A stretch of 64,000 nucleotides of DNA from Xanthoparmelia taractica (GCA_033085395.1 JANQBS010000101.1:1-64000), one strand, 5' to 3'. Positions 23,061 through 36,555 are shown, counted from the stretch's first letter. The notes: generated by a model from the sequence alone, not told the origin. Program-made: numbers and translations.

Positions 23061-26000
23061 ATTGCAGTAGACGACCTCTCAGGAAAGCCTGATTCCCCAG
23101 CTCGGCGTTATTGCAGAGGGTCTGACGATTATCCGCATTGCGTGTCAACTGACTCGCTCTTTTACCTTGGTACTCTCTCTAGACTGGTGTACCGTTTCTT
23201 GATGTTCCCTTGGAATGCCTTGGCCACGCGTATGGTTGTCAGAAGAGATATATCTCTGTTCTAACGATTAGCCGCCAATGGATGACTGCCTTGAGGGAAG
23301 CCTGACCTTGCAGCATAGTGTCAAAAGTGGGATGGGTGTGTGCATTGCATATAAGCTGTACCCGTTTCTTTCTTCTCTGCCTGACTTTACTTAGTTTTGT
23401 AAACATGTACCGATGTGCTTGATAGGCTTCCCGTCCGTTTGAAGCGTAGAGATACAATGCTCGACACATGTCCAGCATTCTGCATAAGAACCGACACCAT
23501 CTCAGCGGTGCCCAGTAATGACGCTGAAAATAGGCCCCTCGGTAGCCTACAGTCAATTGATTTAGCTTTTGGACAGCAAAGAGTTAACGGCCCGCGTGCC
23601 CTCCATGATAATCCCCGATGCAGGCCGCCGCTAAAACCCTTTCGAAACCTATGGATGTCTTGACCTTATCGCAGAAATAGACCTTGGTCAATTTCACCAG
23701 ACAATTATTATCCTCTCATGAGACAGATGATCATCAGAGCGAAGACCAAGGCAGTGAGAACGTGAGGCTTTCCCATGAGAGAGAAATTGACCATACAGAG
23801 AGAAACGATATTATAGGCAATGATGGCAACAACGAGGACGATAGGGATCAAGGGTGTTGATAGAGATGATGAAGACAACGGAAAGAATGGAGACCGTGGA
23901 GACTATGAAAACCATGGAATTTACGAGGAGACGTTTATCACGCTCTTCGCCATCAAAGAGGGATGGTCCGCGCAATCATTGCGATCCTCCGTCCCAAACG
24001 CGTCGCTTTCAACCCGGATATGCAGACCCATCTGGAGTGCAGTGGACCAGCTTCTGAAGCCTTCCTTAATGATATAACTTCTTCAAAGCATCAGATCACC
24101 GAGTATGGAAGCGACAGACTTTCGGACACCTCTCCAGCTCGTTGTCAATACATCTGTTATCTAGAAACGCGACGAACAAAAGATTACTTCCGTTGGCTGT
24201 TTTATCTGATCACGTCCGTCGTTGTGATACAACCTATTGAACCCGAAAACGATGGGTGTCTGATGCAACCAGCGTTTGATAGGTTCCTAGGGCCAGCGCT
24301 CTCTTAGATCAACGTTACGAGAAGCGTGGCTCAAAAGAATATGAATCGATGGGCGTCAAAGGGCCAGAAGTTGAGCAAATTCTATAGCCAGTTTGGTTCG
24401 GGATGTGTCTTCTTTATTGGGCCCTGTTCTCATGATATTTATAAGCCTTTTTCGTCCCACATAACACCCACACGAGGGCCTTTCAACCAGCAGCCAACGG
24501 CCCGTAACACCCTCATAAGGGAGGCCTAGCTAACATCTAAGTCAAAACTCCTTCTCCAAGTCTTCCGCCATCGCCAGCCAGGGCTACCTCGCTTGACACC
24601 ACCGCATCAGATTCCTCCTGCCGCTCTCGTCAACGCTTTCTCAACGTCCTTTAAGTTTCGCCGGTTGAGCCAACAATACGCCCTTCATCATATTCAGAAA
24701 TGCCATATCAGAGGCATATTCACGGCCACGAAGCTGTTCGTCGAGCTCTGACTTGTCGGAGGAAGGGTTTTGGATTGGATTGGAACCCACTCATTCACGC
24801 CTATATATGGCTATTTAGATAAACACTTTCGGTCTATATCACATAGGTGTAGAGAGTTTTTCTAGCGTTGAGGTACGTTCAGGGGCCTATCTAGGCCTGC
24901 TGATAACCTAGCTGAGTCTACTAACTGCTAACCTTAGCGTTGGGACGGCCCAATCAACTATCTACAGTACTGCTTGGTCCCGGTGTATATGCCTCCATGA
25001 ATGAGAACACTAACGCCCTGTTCTGTTTGAGACAAGACGACGTTGTGTGGGATTTTGAGAGTTCTTGTGAGTTGTAAGATGAAAGTGTTGTGTATGAGGG
25101 GTCAAAGCAGGTACATTAAAGATCTGAGTGCTTGCAGACTTGGTCTAGCTTTGCGGGATGCGTACTCAATCAAAGGGTTTGGCGCTAGGATGATTTGTCT
25201 TGTCGCGAGTATGGTGCTTGATGGTAGAGCACACCTACAAGGCAGTGTACGACTTTGTGAAAGCGGCCTCTTAGAGGGCATGAGCGCGCCGAGACTCCAA
25301 AGGGGACGTTGTCCCGGTCTCCTGAAGCTTTCCTTGAGGGTGACGCTGATATGGACTCTCATCATTTCATTGATTCAACTTATCCGGCATGATGGTGCGG
25401 TCGTTTTATACGAGAGGAACTTGAGTGCCAATGTAAGATGGTAGATCAGGACATGGATCTTCTAAGGGAGGCCAAAGGAGGGGAAAGGCGTAAACTGTCT
25501 GTTGGAAGGAACTCGAGGATAGTGTTGTCAGTTACAGAGGTCTAAAGCTGCAAGACTTGACTCAAAAGGGAGGTTCACAAGATCGAATGGCTGTGAGTTG
25601 TAAATTGTGTGATTTGTGTTAGAGTTGCCTTTGGCGGTGAGACTATCCGTGTCTGTTTCAGCGTACTATCATTGATGTCGTCCTTGTAACCTGACAGGAC
25701 GCTGCCTGTTTATCTATTCTCCGCTTGGTCAGATTCTCATTGGTTTGTTACTGCTGTCTTCTTGTTACAAATAGGTGAAAGTGAGATAGAACAGATACTC
25801 TAGTAGAGCAGTACTCTTGATACTCGCCAATCCGAATCAATCCGAGAAAGTCCTCGCGTCAACAGTCTGACCTGGTATAATAGGCTCGCTAGCCCAGGCA
25901 CTTTTCATTCTTCCGTCACCATCGCCGTCCTGATAGATCCAAACTGCAATGCTAAAAGAGCTCCCTCAACCATTTCTATGTAGCTATCGTGACGGAGTCC

Positions 26001-26095
26001 CCCTAGTTTGATTTCCTGGAGCTTTGACATCCAAGCAAGAAGGCCTTCGGTCCCTCCGTCAACGATTCTGTAGAAGCAGCGGTCTTCTTACAACG
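23061..26095. other. 3-kb gene-poor stretch, no gene recognised
   Basis: Frames of 60-130 codons exist (for example 23963-24307 and 25043-25444, plus strand), but none shows a family motif, a consistent splice pattern or a signal peptide. A minus-strand segment near 24,760-24,650 reads SELDEQLRGREYASDMAFLN and could be a decayed exon. The density of short frames is no more than chance would give at this composition. Confidence 0.4.
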
Positions 26096-27030
26096 TCAGA
26101 AAGACTCTACCGTGTCAGTAAAGTCTTCCTGTTTCAGTATTCGATGTACAAGCTCTTCTGCGATGTCCAAATCATTCTTTTCGCCAGCGAGCCTCTGCTC
26201 ACGATTGTACTCGGAACTTCGCACATCAACTACGAGCTTATTCAATGATGATGGCTTGCTGAACATGCAGCCATCGATCTTCCAGTCTTGAAGGTCGATC
26301 TTGCCATATAATTCCAGGCTCAGCTCGAGGCTTGCGAGACTTGTGAGGCAACCAAGTCCCGTTCGGATAAGGCGGCTGGCCGAAAGAATACTAGAAACGG
26401 TCTTCTGCCGACTATACCACACACTTCTATTTTGGTCATGGCCTGGATGGCACGCATTCTATCGGGTTCGGTGGAGCGAGGTACGTAAACTTGTTCTGGG
26501 GTGATAAGACCAAAGTAAGCGGTGAAAGTGCCGGGACTCAGAAACACAAATGTGTTGTTGTAGTATAGAACCGAGCTGGCCTCATCGTAAATTTGGCGGC
26601 AAGTTCGAAGCAGCCTTAGATCCTGCACAAGACCAGTACTGGCGTTACCTTGATCCAACACGGACTCGTCCCTGGGTGTGAACTTCTTGGTGGTGATCTG
26701 CTGCTTGCCACCATGCAAGTCGTACGAGACAACTGTGGACTGACGATTGTTGTAACCTGTGTCCTCGCTGTCGTACCCATCTATGTATGTCGTAATTGTG
26801 ACTTCACCGGGCGTCTACCAAAGTCAGTGTCCTGTTCAGCCTCAGAGTGTCTACAAACATACTGGCAAGGCTAGAGTACTCTGTCTCGATTCCTTAACGC
26901 CGCAACTGATTTGGATTCGCTGGTTAACCCCAACAACGAGCTTGTAGATCTCTAAACGTATCTCCGATGGCAAGTCGAGGATGCGGAAGGGCTGCAAATA
27001 TGTGAAGGAGTGACTTGTATCGGCCGTCAT
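26096..27030 (-). pseudogene. 2EXR-domain protein, frameshifted
   Basis: The start is the ATG at 27030. Exon 1 runs to 26863 and a 48-bp GT-AG intron is at 26862-26815. The 2EXR hallmarks are FRILDLPSEIRLEIYKLVV near the N-terminus and LRLLRTCRQIYDEASSVLYYNNTF about 90 residues later. After IQAMTKIEV the frame must shift to continue with SRLIRTGLGCLTSLASLELSLELYG, which is the expected next part of such proteins and runs to the stop at 26096. The break coincides with an extra TG in a GTGTGTGG run (26417-26424). No splice sites rescue it. It may be a real slippage mutation or a sequence error. Functions of 2EXR proteins are unknown. Confidence 0.65.
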
Positions 27031-27737
27031 TGGCTTCAACTCTTATAGAATCGATATATAGCAGTACTTACGATAGCTTTTTTAGTGAAGACTTCCGCGA
27101 CTGGGCACAGTACTGAATGTTACTCCCTAATGGCCGCAGCACACGCGATGACTCATTAATAGCCTTTGTATTGCTGTAATAGGTCTTGGCTCCTGCCGGA
27201 CATGCATCGTTGAAAGTGCTTTTCTCTAGATCGTGATTGTCGGTAGGGCTTTTGATAGGAGCGACATTGACAGAACCCTGATATATTGTACTCCATGGCT
27301 GTGGCATTGAGCGGGACATGGTTGCTGGTTGATAATATTGACGGAGTAATGTGTTTGTCTTTACGCGTTTGCGGGTCCTGTGAAGTCTTTTATGCCAAGA
27401 CTTTGGTATTCTTAACACCTGATCAGACTAGTTTGATCACTCGCCCCTGGTGCACTAACCAGCGCTTCCGTCTTTGCTATCGTTGAGATCTTGAAGTAGC
27501 TGTACATCCGCTGAAGTGTAACCTAGTTAACTTGGCAGCCCACAGCCGTTGTGACACTGAGTGCATTACAATCATCACTCCTCAGCCCTCACTTTCTTGA
27601 GGAAACAGCCAACCTCCAGAACAGTCACCCTCACGTTGTCATTTTTCTAACAGAATCTCACATGCCATTCTCTTACCTTTCCACCTTCAGACAAGACTCG
27701 CAGCTATTACAAGCGGGCGCGGCTTCACCTAAATTAG
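27031..27737. other. Intergenic, divergent from the 2EXR gene
   Basis: A 116-codon minus-strand frame (27068-27418) has no recognisable features. The region lies between two decayed genes on opposite strands and I see no regulatory motif in it. Confidence 0.4.
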
Positions 27738-30542
27738 GTGCTGGTCAAGTCTCTTAGTTTACTTCAGGAGCTCTCCTTTGACAAACTCATGCAATCAAGA
27801 GTTTACGACCCCGCCACTGACTCTCAACTTGCCTTCAAATCGAAATCGAACGGCGACAGAACGACTGAATCCAACAGCAGGAATAGTCTTGCAGCTGAGG
27901 CGGGCAAACCACCAAGTCGAGATCCCGAATTCATGGCGGCGCACAATAAGATGTGGCGAGACCTTCTCTTTCAACCTCCATGCGAGTGCGACATCTGCCT
28001 TCGTCAGTATAGGACCAAGGATCAGCAGCAAAGCTACATATTGGCACTATCTCGGACGTAATAGGGACCCAGCCAGTCTATCTCAGTCCTTCGTCAAGTC
28101 CATCAAGGAAGATCGTCTATTCTTGTATCAAACGATACTTGCGTCTGGGCCTGGGCTGCTGAAAAGATGGCGAACTGGTGAAGCAAGGCGAAAGTAGTAT
28201 CTGACAAAGGCGCAACCTGACATATATCCCTACTCGCAGCCACTCATCGAGATCGCTTATCGGGGCAAAACGCTCGCCGAAGCCTGGAAGCTGAGGGTAG
28301 CTTACTTGCTACCATACGTCAACATTGAAGATTTGGGAAAAGACTCCGCCAACTTCATTCCGCTGCTTCACTATCGCACAACCTTTCCTCCCGAGGATTG
28401 GGTTAGCTTTGATAACGCGCAGCTGCAGCCGAGCTGGAAGCAGGGTTGCTATTGCGAGAAATCAGCAGAGGGTTGTATAGTGATGCAAGGCGAGCAGTAT
28501 GGGACATGGAGAGAATTTGATCGTCTAGCTGTCCATCATGGGGCCGCATACGGGGCGATACGAGGACTATTGATTCTCGAGGCCCAGCAGATTTTGATGT
28601 CATTTCTGCGAAAAACGGTCAATACAATCCTGAAGGATGCAAATACCTCGATGCCGCAAGAACGCCAGCCAGAGGCACCAAATAGGAGCCAGGCGTTAGT
28701 GGCTTTCCCACACTATGATCTCGCGTCTTGCACCAAGTGGATGCGATTCATCGAAGCTGCGCCACACCGGGACCAAGCCTGGCTTTCGGCTGCATCAGTC
28801 TACACTCAACAACCGTACTCAGCTCCAACGCGCTTTGATATTGACACGATGATAGAGACAGCGGAAACCAAAGCTATGGAGGCAGGGGACGAGTTGTGGT
28901 TACTCCAGACTGACTTGGACTACTTCCACGAGTTGATGAAACGCCATGAGCGTGAGTGGCTCGACTCAGTACCAAGAATGGAAGAAGTGAAGAAGTTCAG
29001 TCCCAAGGATAAGATGGATAACATTGGTTACATTATGACAGTGAAGGTGGTCATTCAAGCCCGGGACTGGCAATGGCTTCTAGAAGAATGTCAAACAGTC
29101 AAAGGGAAGATGATACAGCCTGAAGCAAAAACTCGCGTGGGTGAACCGTTGCCCGTCGAGTACGAGAGAGCTTTGTGTGGTCTACAGTACTTGTTGCGGA
29201 AGCGCAATCATGGTACCAAGATAGCCTCTCAAGGCTCTTCCTAAAATCCCAAGCATTCCAATCGATAACGGAAGTCACAGCCATCGGTAAAGACTACAGA
29301 GACAGCTGGGCCTTGGGCTTCGAATTCAAAGACTATTCGCAGCTGTACCGAAAGGATCGCTTAGGGTGGTGCATTTACAACCTTTCGAAGGACGCGGACG
29401 ACAAGTATACCTTCGAGCGCTCCGTGGTGCAGCAGCATCTGGAGAAGTTCTTGAAAACCTGCTCGCGGCAAGAGACTGAGAGGATAGATCAAGAGATGTA
29501 CAAATGTATCTCGAACATGGCTGCAGTCGAGAGAATGCTGAGTATTCTGGGACTCCATCGGCCCAATTTCACATTTTCCGCTCAGAATCCTTTCCGTCAA
29601 CCTAGCCAGGCATGGCGCGTCCACTCTTCGCTGTTATTAAAGCCTTCCGAGTTAACTTGTGCTACTATGGATATAGGTTCTGCCCTGGAGTCGTCAGCAA
29701 GATTTCGCTTGCCGACGGGAAGAAGAGACGAGCAATGGCTGAGCCAGCGAGACCAGGCTCAGCAAAATTTGAGCGATATTTGGAAAAAAGCTAGGCATGC
29801 GTACCAGATGACCATGGAGGCGTCGAAGGTGTCCCAATTTTTGATTGAGCCTCAGCTGGCAATGATGAAGCAGGGCGACTCCCCAGAGAACAAAGCCCAG
29901 CTTGAGATTGAGAGGCAACAAATTCTAGGTCGGCTTCGAGCTGCGAGACAGAGAGCATTGGCCAAGAGCGCGATACCACCCAAAGATACAGCAAGCGGTT
30001 TCCCCGCAGATCGCGATCAGATAGCACCTCACATTCAGGAGCCAGCGAAGGAGAAGACCAAGACTCGCCCAGACACTCCTTCCGCATCGACAAGCTTGCA
30101 TGCCAAGTACGCTGCAGCTTTCGCAACGCTCGCCATGGACGACGAAGTAGATGAGAGAGAGAAACCGCCACCGGTGCTATACACTCTCAAGCGAAATTCG
30201 ATCGCGTATCAAGTGATTGCGCTGATGTTCCCAGATCGAAGCAAGGGCATCGAGGAGGCGGGAAAGGCGATTGTTTGGCTTGACCTCGTGTCTACCATGC
30301 ATACATTGGGATTCGCGGCGGAGCACCGAGGAGGTTCTGCCTTCACTTTCAAAGGCGCAATTAGGCTCCCAAACGGCCCTTTGGCTCCGCAGAAGAGGAG
30401 CATTAGCGTCCACATGCCCCATCCCAGTCCTGAGATAAGCCCCATCTCATTGCAGAGCTTAGGCAGGCGTTGTAACAGGATGTTCGGCTGGGTGCGTGCG
30501 AACTTTGCTACCGAGGGGGGTGATATTGCGCAGGTTGGGTAG
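27738..30542 (+). pseudogene. Large conserved fungal protein of unknown function, multiply broken
   Basis: Successive pieces match one conserved fungal family. They are DPEFMAAHNKMWRDLLFQPP with CECDICLRQY, then NRDPASLSQSFVKSIKEDRL, LLPYVNIEDLGKDSANF, DNAQLQPSWKQGCY, EAQSWYQDSLSRLFLKSQAF, and a C-terminal YQVIALMFPD...FVSTMHTLGF-like domain ending near MFGWVRANF. Three lesions separate them: a frameshift at about 28,043-28,054, an in-frame TAG at 28195-28197 (C-to-T of CAG would explain it), and a one-base loss near 29,191-29,199. No intron boundaries fit these places. The C-terminal 455 codons are open, so decay may be recent. The role of the family is unknown to me. Confidence 0.72.
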
Positions 30543-32022
30543 GGTTTTGAGACGTCAGGTCAGATTGTAGGGATTTGACGCCAGGCTTGGATGGAAAAGC
30601 TCGCGTCTGGCATCCAGACAGCGGACAGAGCCTCATCTGCCTGGGCCGAGAGATGTATATTGCTGAATCTATACCACCGCGGACCTAGATTCAGACTATG
30701 AGGAAATGCTTCTTACCTTCCCCATCTCTGCTGCGGGTCATATCAATGCAAAATTCATCCAAAATTGTCATGGCCGTCTTCTGCTCCCAAAGCACTCTTG
30801 AACAATGTCCGTAGATGCGAGACTCTTTCCACTTTTTTCCGATACATAGCTAGCCACCACTCTTTCCAAGCACCAATTGCATGTCCCGCGCTCTTCCCGT
30901 AGAATACCTCGCCCATCGATAGATCCCTTCCTATCCCCTACCCCAAGCCCATCATCTTCTACCTAGTATCCCAACATCTTACATCCTAAGATCCGGGCTC
31001 TTCTGGCTGGCCAAATGTTCCGCAAAAGGAGGCTGTGGTATTTTCAGGTTCGCAGTTCTGTCAAAGCGTACTGCCAGATCATCCGTTTGGCTCTTACATT
31101 ACCATTCGCCAGCACAATGATATGAGGCGCAACACCCAAAGACGAAGTTACGGCATGCGTAGCGTAAGGTACGATTGATCATGTAGGCATAGGCGAGGTT
31201 CGGGGGTAAGGATTCTTCGACCTAGTCCAAAGCCTCGTCAGATTCGAGCAAGTAGGAGCAATGACGGAAGCGTTGACTTGCCTGTGTGACTTGCAACTTG
31301 CCAACGCTAAGTTGGAAGGGCTTTCGCAGCTTTAGCAACTGGCTCAGTCGTCTGCTTCGGGGTTGGCTGGCGCCTCATCTATCTTAGGGTTTGTGGGAAA
31401 GGGAGCGCTCGTGGTTGGGGACCATGGAGGGAAATGGAGTCGGTGATTTGAGACTGTGTTGCGATTTTCCAGGACTAGCGATGCAAAATTTGCCCTTGAC
31501 GGAGGCGCATATGACTGGTTGATTGTGGAGCCATGGGGCGCAGAGAGCATTGTTCTGATCTGATCCTGTGAGGGAGGCGGGGTGTTGGGAGTCGCTGCTC
31601 GTGATCTACAGGCCCGAGTTCTGGGCAGGCCTAGCCTGGCCGGCGGCCCTTCAGGTACGAGTAACCCGCTGGATTGTCAGCTTCCAGGCCTCTTCGGCTC
31701 CCTCATTTGGACTCTGACGTGGACTTCTAGGGAAGTGAAATGCTACCTAGGTGGTGTCTCAGTTGGCGGCACAGTCCCGCAACAGGCCCGGAGTCCGTGA
31801 TTATTCTAACGTCCCCGCTTCACGCTCTTGGGTAGGTTGAGCGCATTAGGGATTGTTGGTGTGTGTATTTCTTTTCCAATGCTTCCCTTAAGCATTTGGC
31901 TAAATGGCCAATCATTATTTGCTTCTTTCGATGCCATCGCCATCTCGTGCTCTTCCCTCTTTGCCAGTTGAGGATTGAATTGGAACAGCAGCAAACCCAG
32001 ACATGCCTATTTGGCCGCACCC
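30543..32022. other. Intergenic, 1.5 kb, no gene recognised
   Basis: It contains only short frames (for example 31582-31800). The last few hundred bases are the upstream region of the GMC oxidoreductase. No clear TATA or repeat was found. Confidence 0.45.
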
Positions 32023-34008
32023 ATGGGCAGCACCGACGACCACCCCGAGCTCACTTCCTTCCTCTCCCCAAAATACACCCACCTTATCATCGGCGGTGGT
32101 ACCGCCGGTCTAGTCGTCGCAGCTCGCCTCTCCGAGCACCCAGACATCACAGTCGGTGTCTTAGAAGCTGGCTCGGCAGCTTTCGATGACCCGAGGATCA
32201 ACGTGCCAGGTCGCTTCGGAGAGACGCTGGGCTCAGACTATGATTGGCAGTTTGAATCTACACCGCAACCGGGGTTGAATGGCAGGAGCTTGCCTTGGCC
32301 GAGAGGGAGGGTGTTGGGGGGGACGAGTGCATTGAACTTCATGACATGGAATAGGGGATGCAGGGAGGACTATGATGCGTGGGAGGAATTGGGGGCGGAA
32401 AGGTGGGGTTGGGATGGGTTGCTGTGAGTCCTCGATGACCATGGGCATACGGTCTTTGTTGGACTGACGACTGAGCAGACCTTCCTTCAAAAAGAGCGAA
32501 ACGTTCCATCAGCCAGACTCCGACCACCAGTCCAAACATAAATCCAGTTTTGACCCCGAGCAGCATGGCACTTCAGGTCCTCTACAAACAAGTTACTCCG
32601 TCACCTACGGTGCCTCCCACCAGCATTGGCACGCTACTCTGCACAAGCTGGGGATTGAAACCAACAGCAGTCATTTCTCCGGCTCCAACGTTGGTGTTTG
32701 GACATCACTTACCGGTGTGACGCCAGATAAGCGGGAGAGGAGTTACTCAGCAACTGCATACTACAGACCCAACAGTGGGAGGAAGAACCTACATCTACTT
32801 ACGGAAGCTTTCGTTCAGGAGGTGGTTCTGGAGCAGGAGAATGGGCAGTGGGTTGCAAAGGGCGTGAGGTTCACATATGGAGGCGAGGATTATGTTATCA
32901 GAACGGAACGAGAAGTCATAATATGTGCCGGAAGCGTACAATCACCGCAGCTTCTTGAACTATCAGGCATTGGCAACCCAGAAATCCTCAAAGCTGCGGG
33001 TATTGATCTCAAGGTTGGTAACCCAGCTGTTGGGGAGAATCTACAAGAGCATATGAGTACGTCTGCTCCATTCCTTATGTGGATAGGCTCGAGCGACAGG
33101 GGAGGCTGACGTATCCGACAGTGACCGCCATGATCTTCGAAATCTCCCCCTCGATCGTCACACCCGAAGACCTGCGTGCCGATCCGAAGCTAGCTGAAGC
33201 AGCAGATAAAGAATACGTCCTCTCGCAGTCCGGTCCTCGTACAGCAATTCCTTCCTCTGTCGCCTACCTACCCTTCTCTCACTTTGTCCCTCGCCAAGAG
33301 CTTACTGCTTTGGGAAACTCCCTGCTCTCGCAATCTACAACCACAGCAAAGCCCAGTGACCGCATCCTCGTTGACAGACTTTTGGCGGATAAAAATTTGG
33401 GTCAGATCGAATGGAACTTCGACGTCAGCAACTACAGCCCCTTTTTCAAATCCGTGCCAGGGAAAAAGTACGCAACAATGCTGCAGATGCTACAATATCC
33501 CTTCTCAAAAGGCAGCATCCACATCCCTCCCACGAGCCGAGAAAACGGCACAAAGGCAACGGCCACGGACAAACCGATCATCGACCCCAAATACTACGAG
33601 GGTAAAGGCGGCGAGATCGACTTCAAAATGATGGTGGCATCCCAAGCCTACGCCGACAAAATCTGCTCCACTCCCCCTCTTTCGGACATTATACTCCAAC
33701 GCGTCTACCCTTCTCCTCCTCCCCCTTCATCAGATCCCACAAACGACCCAACCTACGATTTTTCATCCTGGGTCCGCGACTCGACGATCACGGACTGGCA
33801 TCCCGTCGGTACGTGCGCTATGGGCGGCAAGAGCAAAGAAGATGGCTACGTGCTTGATAGCAGATTGAGGGTCTACGGCACGAAAGGGTTGAGGGTTTGC
33901 GATGCGAGTATGATGCCGTTGCAGATTAGCGCGCATTTGCAGGCGACTGTTTACGCGATTGGGGAGAAGGGGGCGGATATTATTAGGGAGGATTGGAAGG
34001 GACGATGA
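32023..34008 (+). CDS. GMC-family FAD-dependent oxidoreductase
   Basis: Three exons (32023-32423, 32479-33056, 33122-34008) give 621 aa. The two introns are 55 and 65 bp. The N-terminus has the FAD-binding GGGTAG loop (aa 24-29, in HLIIGGGTAGLVVAARLSE), followed by the GMC signatures RGRVLGGTSALNFMTWNRG and CAGSVQSPQLLELSGIGNP. The C-terminal domain has the catalytic pair as His553 (DWHPVGTCAMG) and His598 (SAHLQATVYAIGEKG). There is no signal peptide, so an intracellular enzyme oxidising an alcohol or aldehyde is likely. The substrate cannot be read from the sequence; choline-dehydrogenase-like and aryl-alcohol types are both possible. The start was chosen as the first ATG in frame, 17 residues before the Rossmann fold. 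Confidence 0.9.
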
Positions 34009-34759
34009 AGGGGGGGAAAGAGGGGGAGGGGTGAGGAGGCTATGAGATGTATATACCCTATATAAGTACGGGACATGACACATAGAAGCATGTTCATGTA
34101 GTGCTCTGGAAATATACCCCTATTTTCCAGACCAGATTCCGATCTTACTTGTTCCACATGTATATAACACATCAAAGCTGTCTGTCACATATTCACGTAC
34201 TTTCCTTTCCTTTCCTCGGATTTTCCTTGCATGTTCCATATACCATACATCATTTTGTCACCACATATCTCTACTCTCTAAAACTTGATCTCAAGAATTT
34301 TGGAAAAAGCAATCTACTCTATCCAACATCTACCCTACCCTACCCTATTCTAGCGCCCATTGAAGATGCAAGACAGAATCGAAAAAGATTCATCATGAGA
34401 TGATAAGATATAGACAGATAGACGACCGATGCGATATAGACAAGGACTACTCTTCCAACCCCCCCCCCCCTCCTCTCCTTCCCCCTTTTGAAAGTCTAGC
34501 CCACATTACCCTGAAATCCCGAGGTTCATCATAAGCGAAGATATAGACAGAGAAGATGCAATGGCCCATAGATGGGATGCGACGTGATGTGATGGGATAG
34601 GAGACATGGAACATCTCCTTACCCTTCCTTCCTTTCCTTTCTTTCCCGCTCCCTTTGCTTGCTGCCCTTTTCATAATCCAGTGCGCACGTAAGTGTCCCC
34701 TTTGCTTCTTTCTTTCATTGTCGTAGTCTGGCGTACGTTGTCCTGAGGTAAATGTCGCA
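34009..34759. other. Shared 3' region of two convergent genes
   Basis: It lies between the ends of the oxidoreductase and the permease genes. It holds pyrimidine-rich stretches, a CCCTACCCTACCCTA run near 34,330 and a run of ten or more C near 34,460. Transcript ends of both genes are expected here. No gene was seen. Confidence 0.55.
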
Positions 34760-36555
34760 TCACCTCCCCACCAACTTCAACTCCAACCACCGCATGGGCG
34801 GGAACGTAACGCACGTAAACGCAATAGCGAGCCAAGCGCCGATATCGGCCCCGTACCCCCCGATATGCGTCGCGACAGGCCCAGCATACCAAGCCTGATA
34901 CATACCAACGATAGCTCCCGCCCACCCGATCAAGAAAGCCAGCAGCGCCGCCACACCGCGCGGCAGACGCGTCTTGTCTTCCCACGCCGACCAGTCAAAG
35001 GCGACGCCACGCAGCTTGCGGAACAAGATGTGCTCTTCCAACATGATGGTTAAGAAGATGGAAACCCAGTAGCCCATGAGCGCGAGGAAGTTTTCAAAGA
35101 TGGCGAAGAGGTTATTACGTCCCGCGACGCCGCAGACGAACTCGATGATGACGACGACGACGACCCAGAGCCAGCGGGGCACGGCTTTGAAATAGCGGCC
35201 CAGGATCTGCAGATCGATAGCCGCGGCGTACGTCCCCGGGATGTTATTTTGGATCGCCGAGAGCGCGAGGATGACGGTGCAGAAGCCCGCGAAGGCGCCG
35301 AGGTCGCCGTAGCCGGCGAGGAGGAGAGCGCCGGAGGAAGTGCCGTAGGCGGATGCCCAGGACGGGGTGACTGCGACGCCGCAAGCGAGGCCGACGCCGA
35401 TGATGTTGACGAAGATGAAGGAGGAGGCGAGGCCGAGCCAGGTCATGAGGAAGGTGAGGGGTTTGGAGGTGTGGGTTGGGTAGTAGACGTAGAAGTCTGA
35501 GCCGGCGGCGGCCCAGCCGACGGGGACGGAGTATTGGAGGGCGAAGAAGGAGAGGCGGTTGGCGGTGATTTCGCCGGGGGTGCCGGTGACGGGGGCGCTG
35601 GAGGCGAGGCCGGTGTTGAAGTGGGGTCCGGCGGCGCCGATGAGGACGAAGAGGGCGATGAGTTGGGGGATAAAGGCCCATCTGGTGGAGGGGTTGTTAG
35701 CTGTGAATCGATTGCTGAATGTGGGGGGTTTGAAACGGAGACAGATATGTACCTTTCGTATACGTGGAGGACGGCCATGCCGAATAACGCTACCACGCCA
35801 ATGATGACGGCGGCGACTATGATGCCCACGATGATTGTCATGTGCCCGCCGTTGACGGCGGAGAGCATCTGTCCGGCAATAATGCAACTGATAATGCCGT
35901 ATCCGATCATCAGGATGGCGTTTAAGAGGGCGATTAGCTTCGCTGGCCAGTATCCCATTACGTAGCGAGCCACAATCTAGAGCGCTCTTTAGTCAAGAGC
36001 CTTTGCTTCCATCGAGCAAAAGACCATGTTTGAGCGCAAGCATACCAGTGTCCGATTACCACTTTCGGCGCCCCATGTACTCGTGTACGCAGTGCCCACG
36101 GATCCCAAGGCGCAGCCAAACACTGTCAACAATACACTGTCCACCCAACCCAAACTAAAGACCAACGGGCCGAGAAAGCCGACGGCGAGGTTATTCACCG
36201 TGACGTTTACGCTGAACCATAGTATGCACATCTGAGCGTAGCCCATGAGTGAAATGTCATGCTTCTCCTCTGGCAGCACTCGAGTGATGCCTCGCGCCTC
36301 GAGACCGGCGAGACCTTCGATTTTGTCGTTCCATCTTCTCAGCCTGCCTCTGAGGACGACTGGAGTGGGGGGTATGTCGTGGGCACCTAGAGATGAATCG
36401 GAAGTGCGGGTCGTGGTTGCGTCCGAATTGCTGCCATTGAACGAGGACACATTGACGTCGGCGTTCTTATCGTCCAGTTCGCCGCGTTTCTCCACGTCAT
36501 GATCTGGTATCTGATGCGCAGCCGGGTAGTTCAACGGATTATTAGCGAGGGTCAT
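34760..36555 (-). CDS. Purine-cytosine permease (NCS1 family, FCY2-like)
   Basis: Minus-strand exons are 36555-36046, 35976-35753 and 35681-34760, giving 551 aa with matching phases. Introns are 69 and 71 bp. A hydrophilic cytosolic N-terminus (about 110 aa) precedes about twelve membrane segments. Family motifs are GLEARGITRVLPEEKHD, MCILWFSVNVTVNNLAVGFLGP, IVARYVMGYWPAKLIALLN, YSVPVGWAAAGSDFYVYYP and LSAIQNNIPGTYAAAID. Such proteins import cytosine, adenine, guanine or hypoxanthine by proton symport at the plasma membrane; the exact substrate is not decidable here. The length fits the family. Its 3' end faces the GMC gene 750 bp away. Confidence 0.9.

Noticed and set aside
34320..34345. CCCTA repeats as an internal telomere remnant
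   Set aside because: The run is CCCTA-like rather than CCCTAA and only about three units long, within a pyrimidine-rich 3' region.
35244..35681. 145-codon minus-strand frame rich in Arg, Pro and His
   Set aside because: It is an out-of-frame shadow of the third exon of the purine-cytosine permease.
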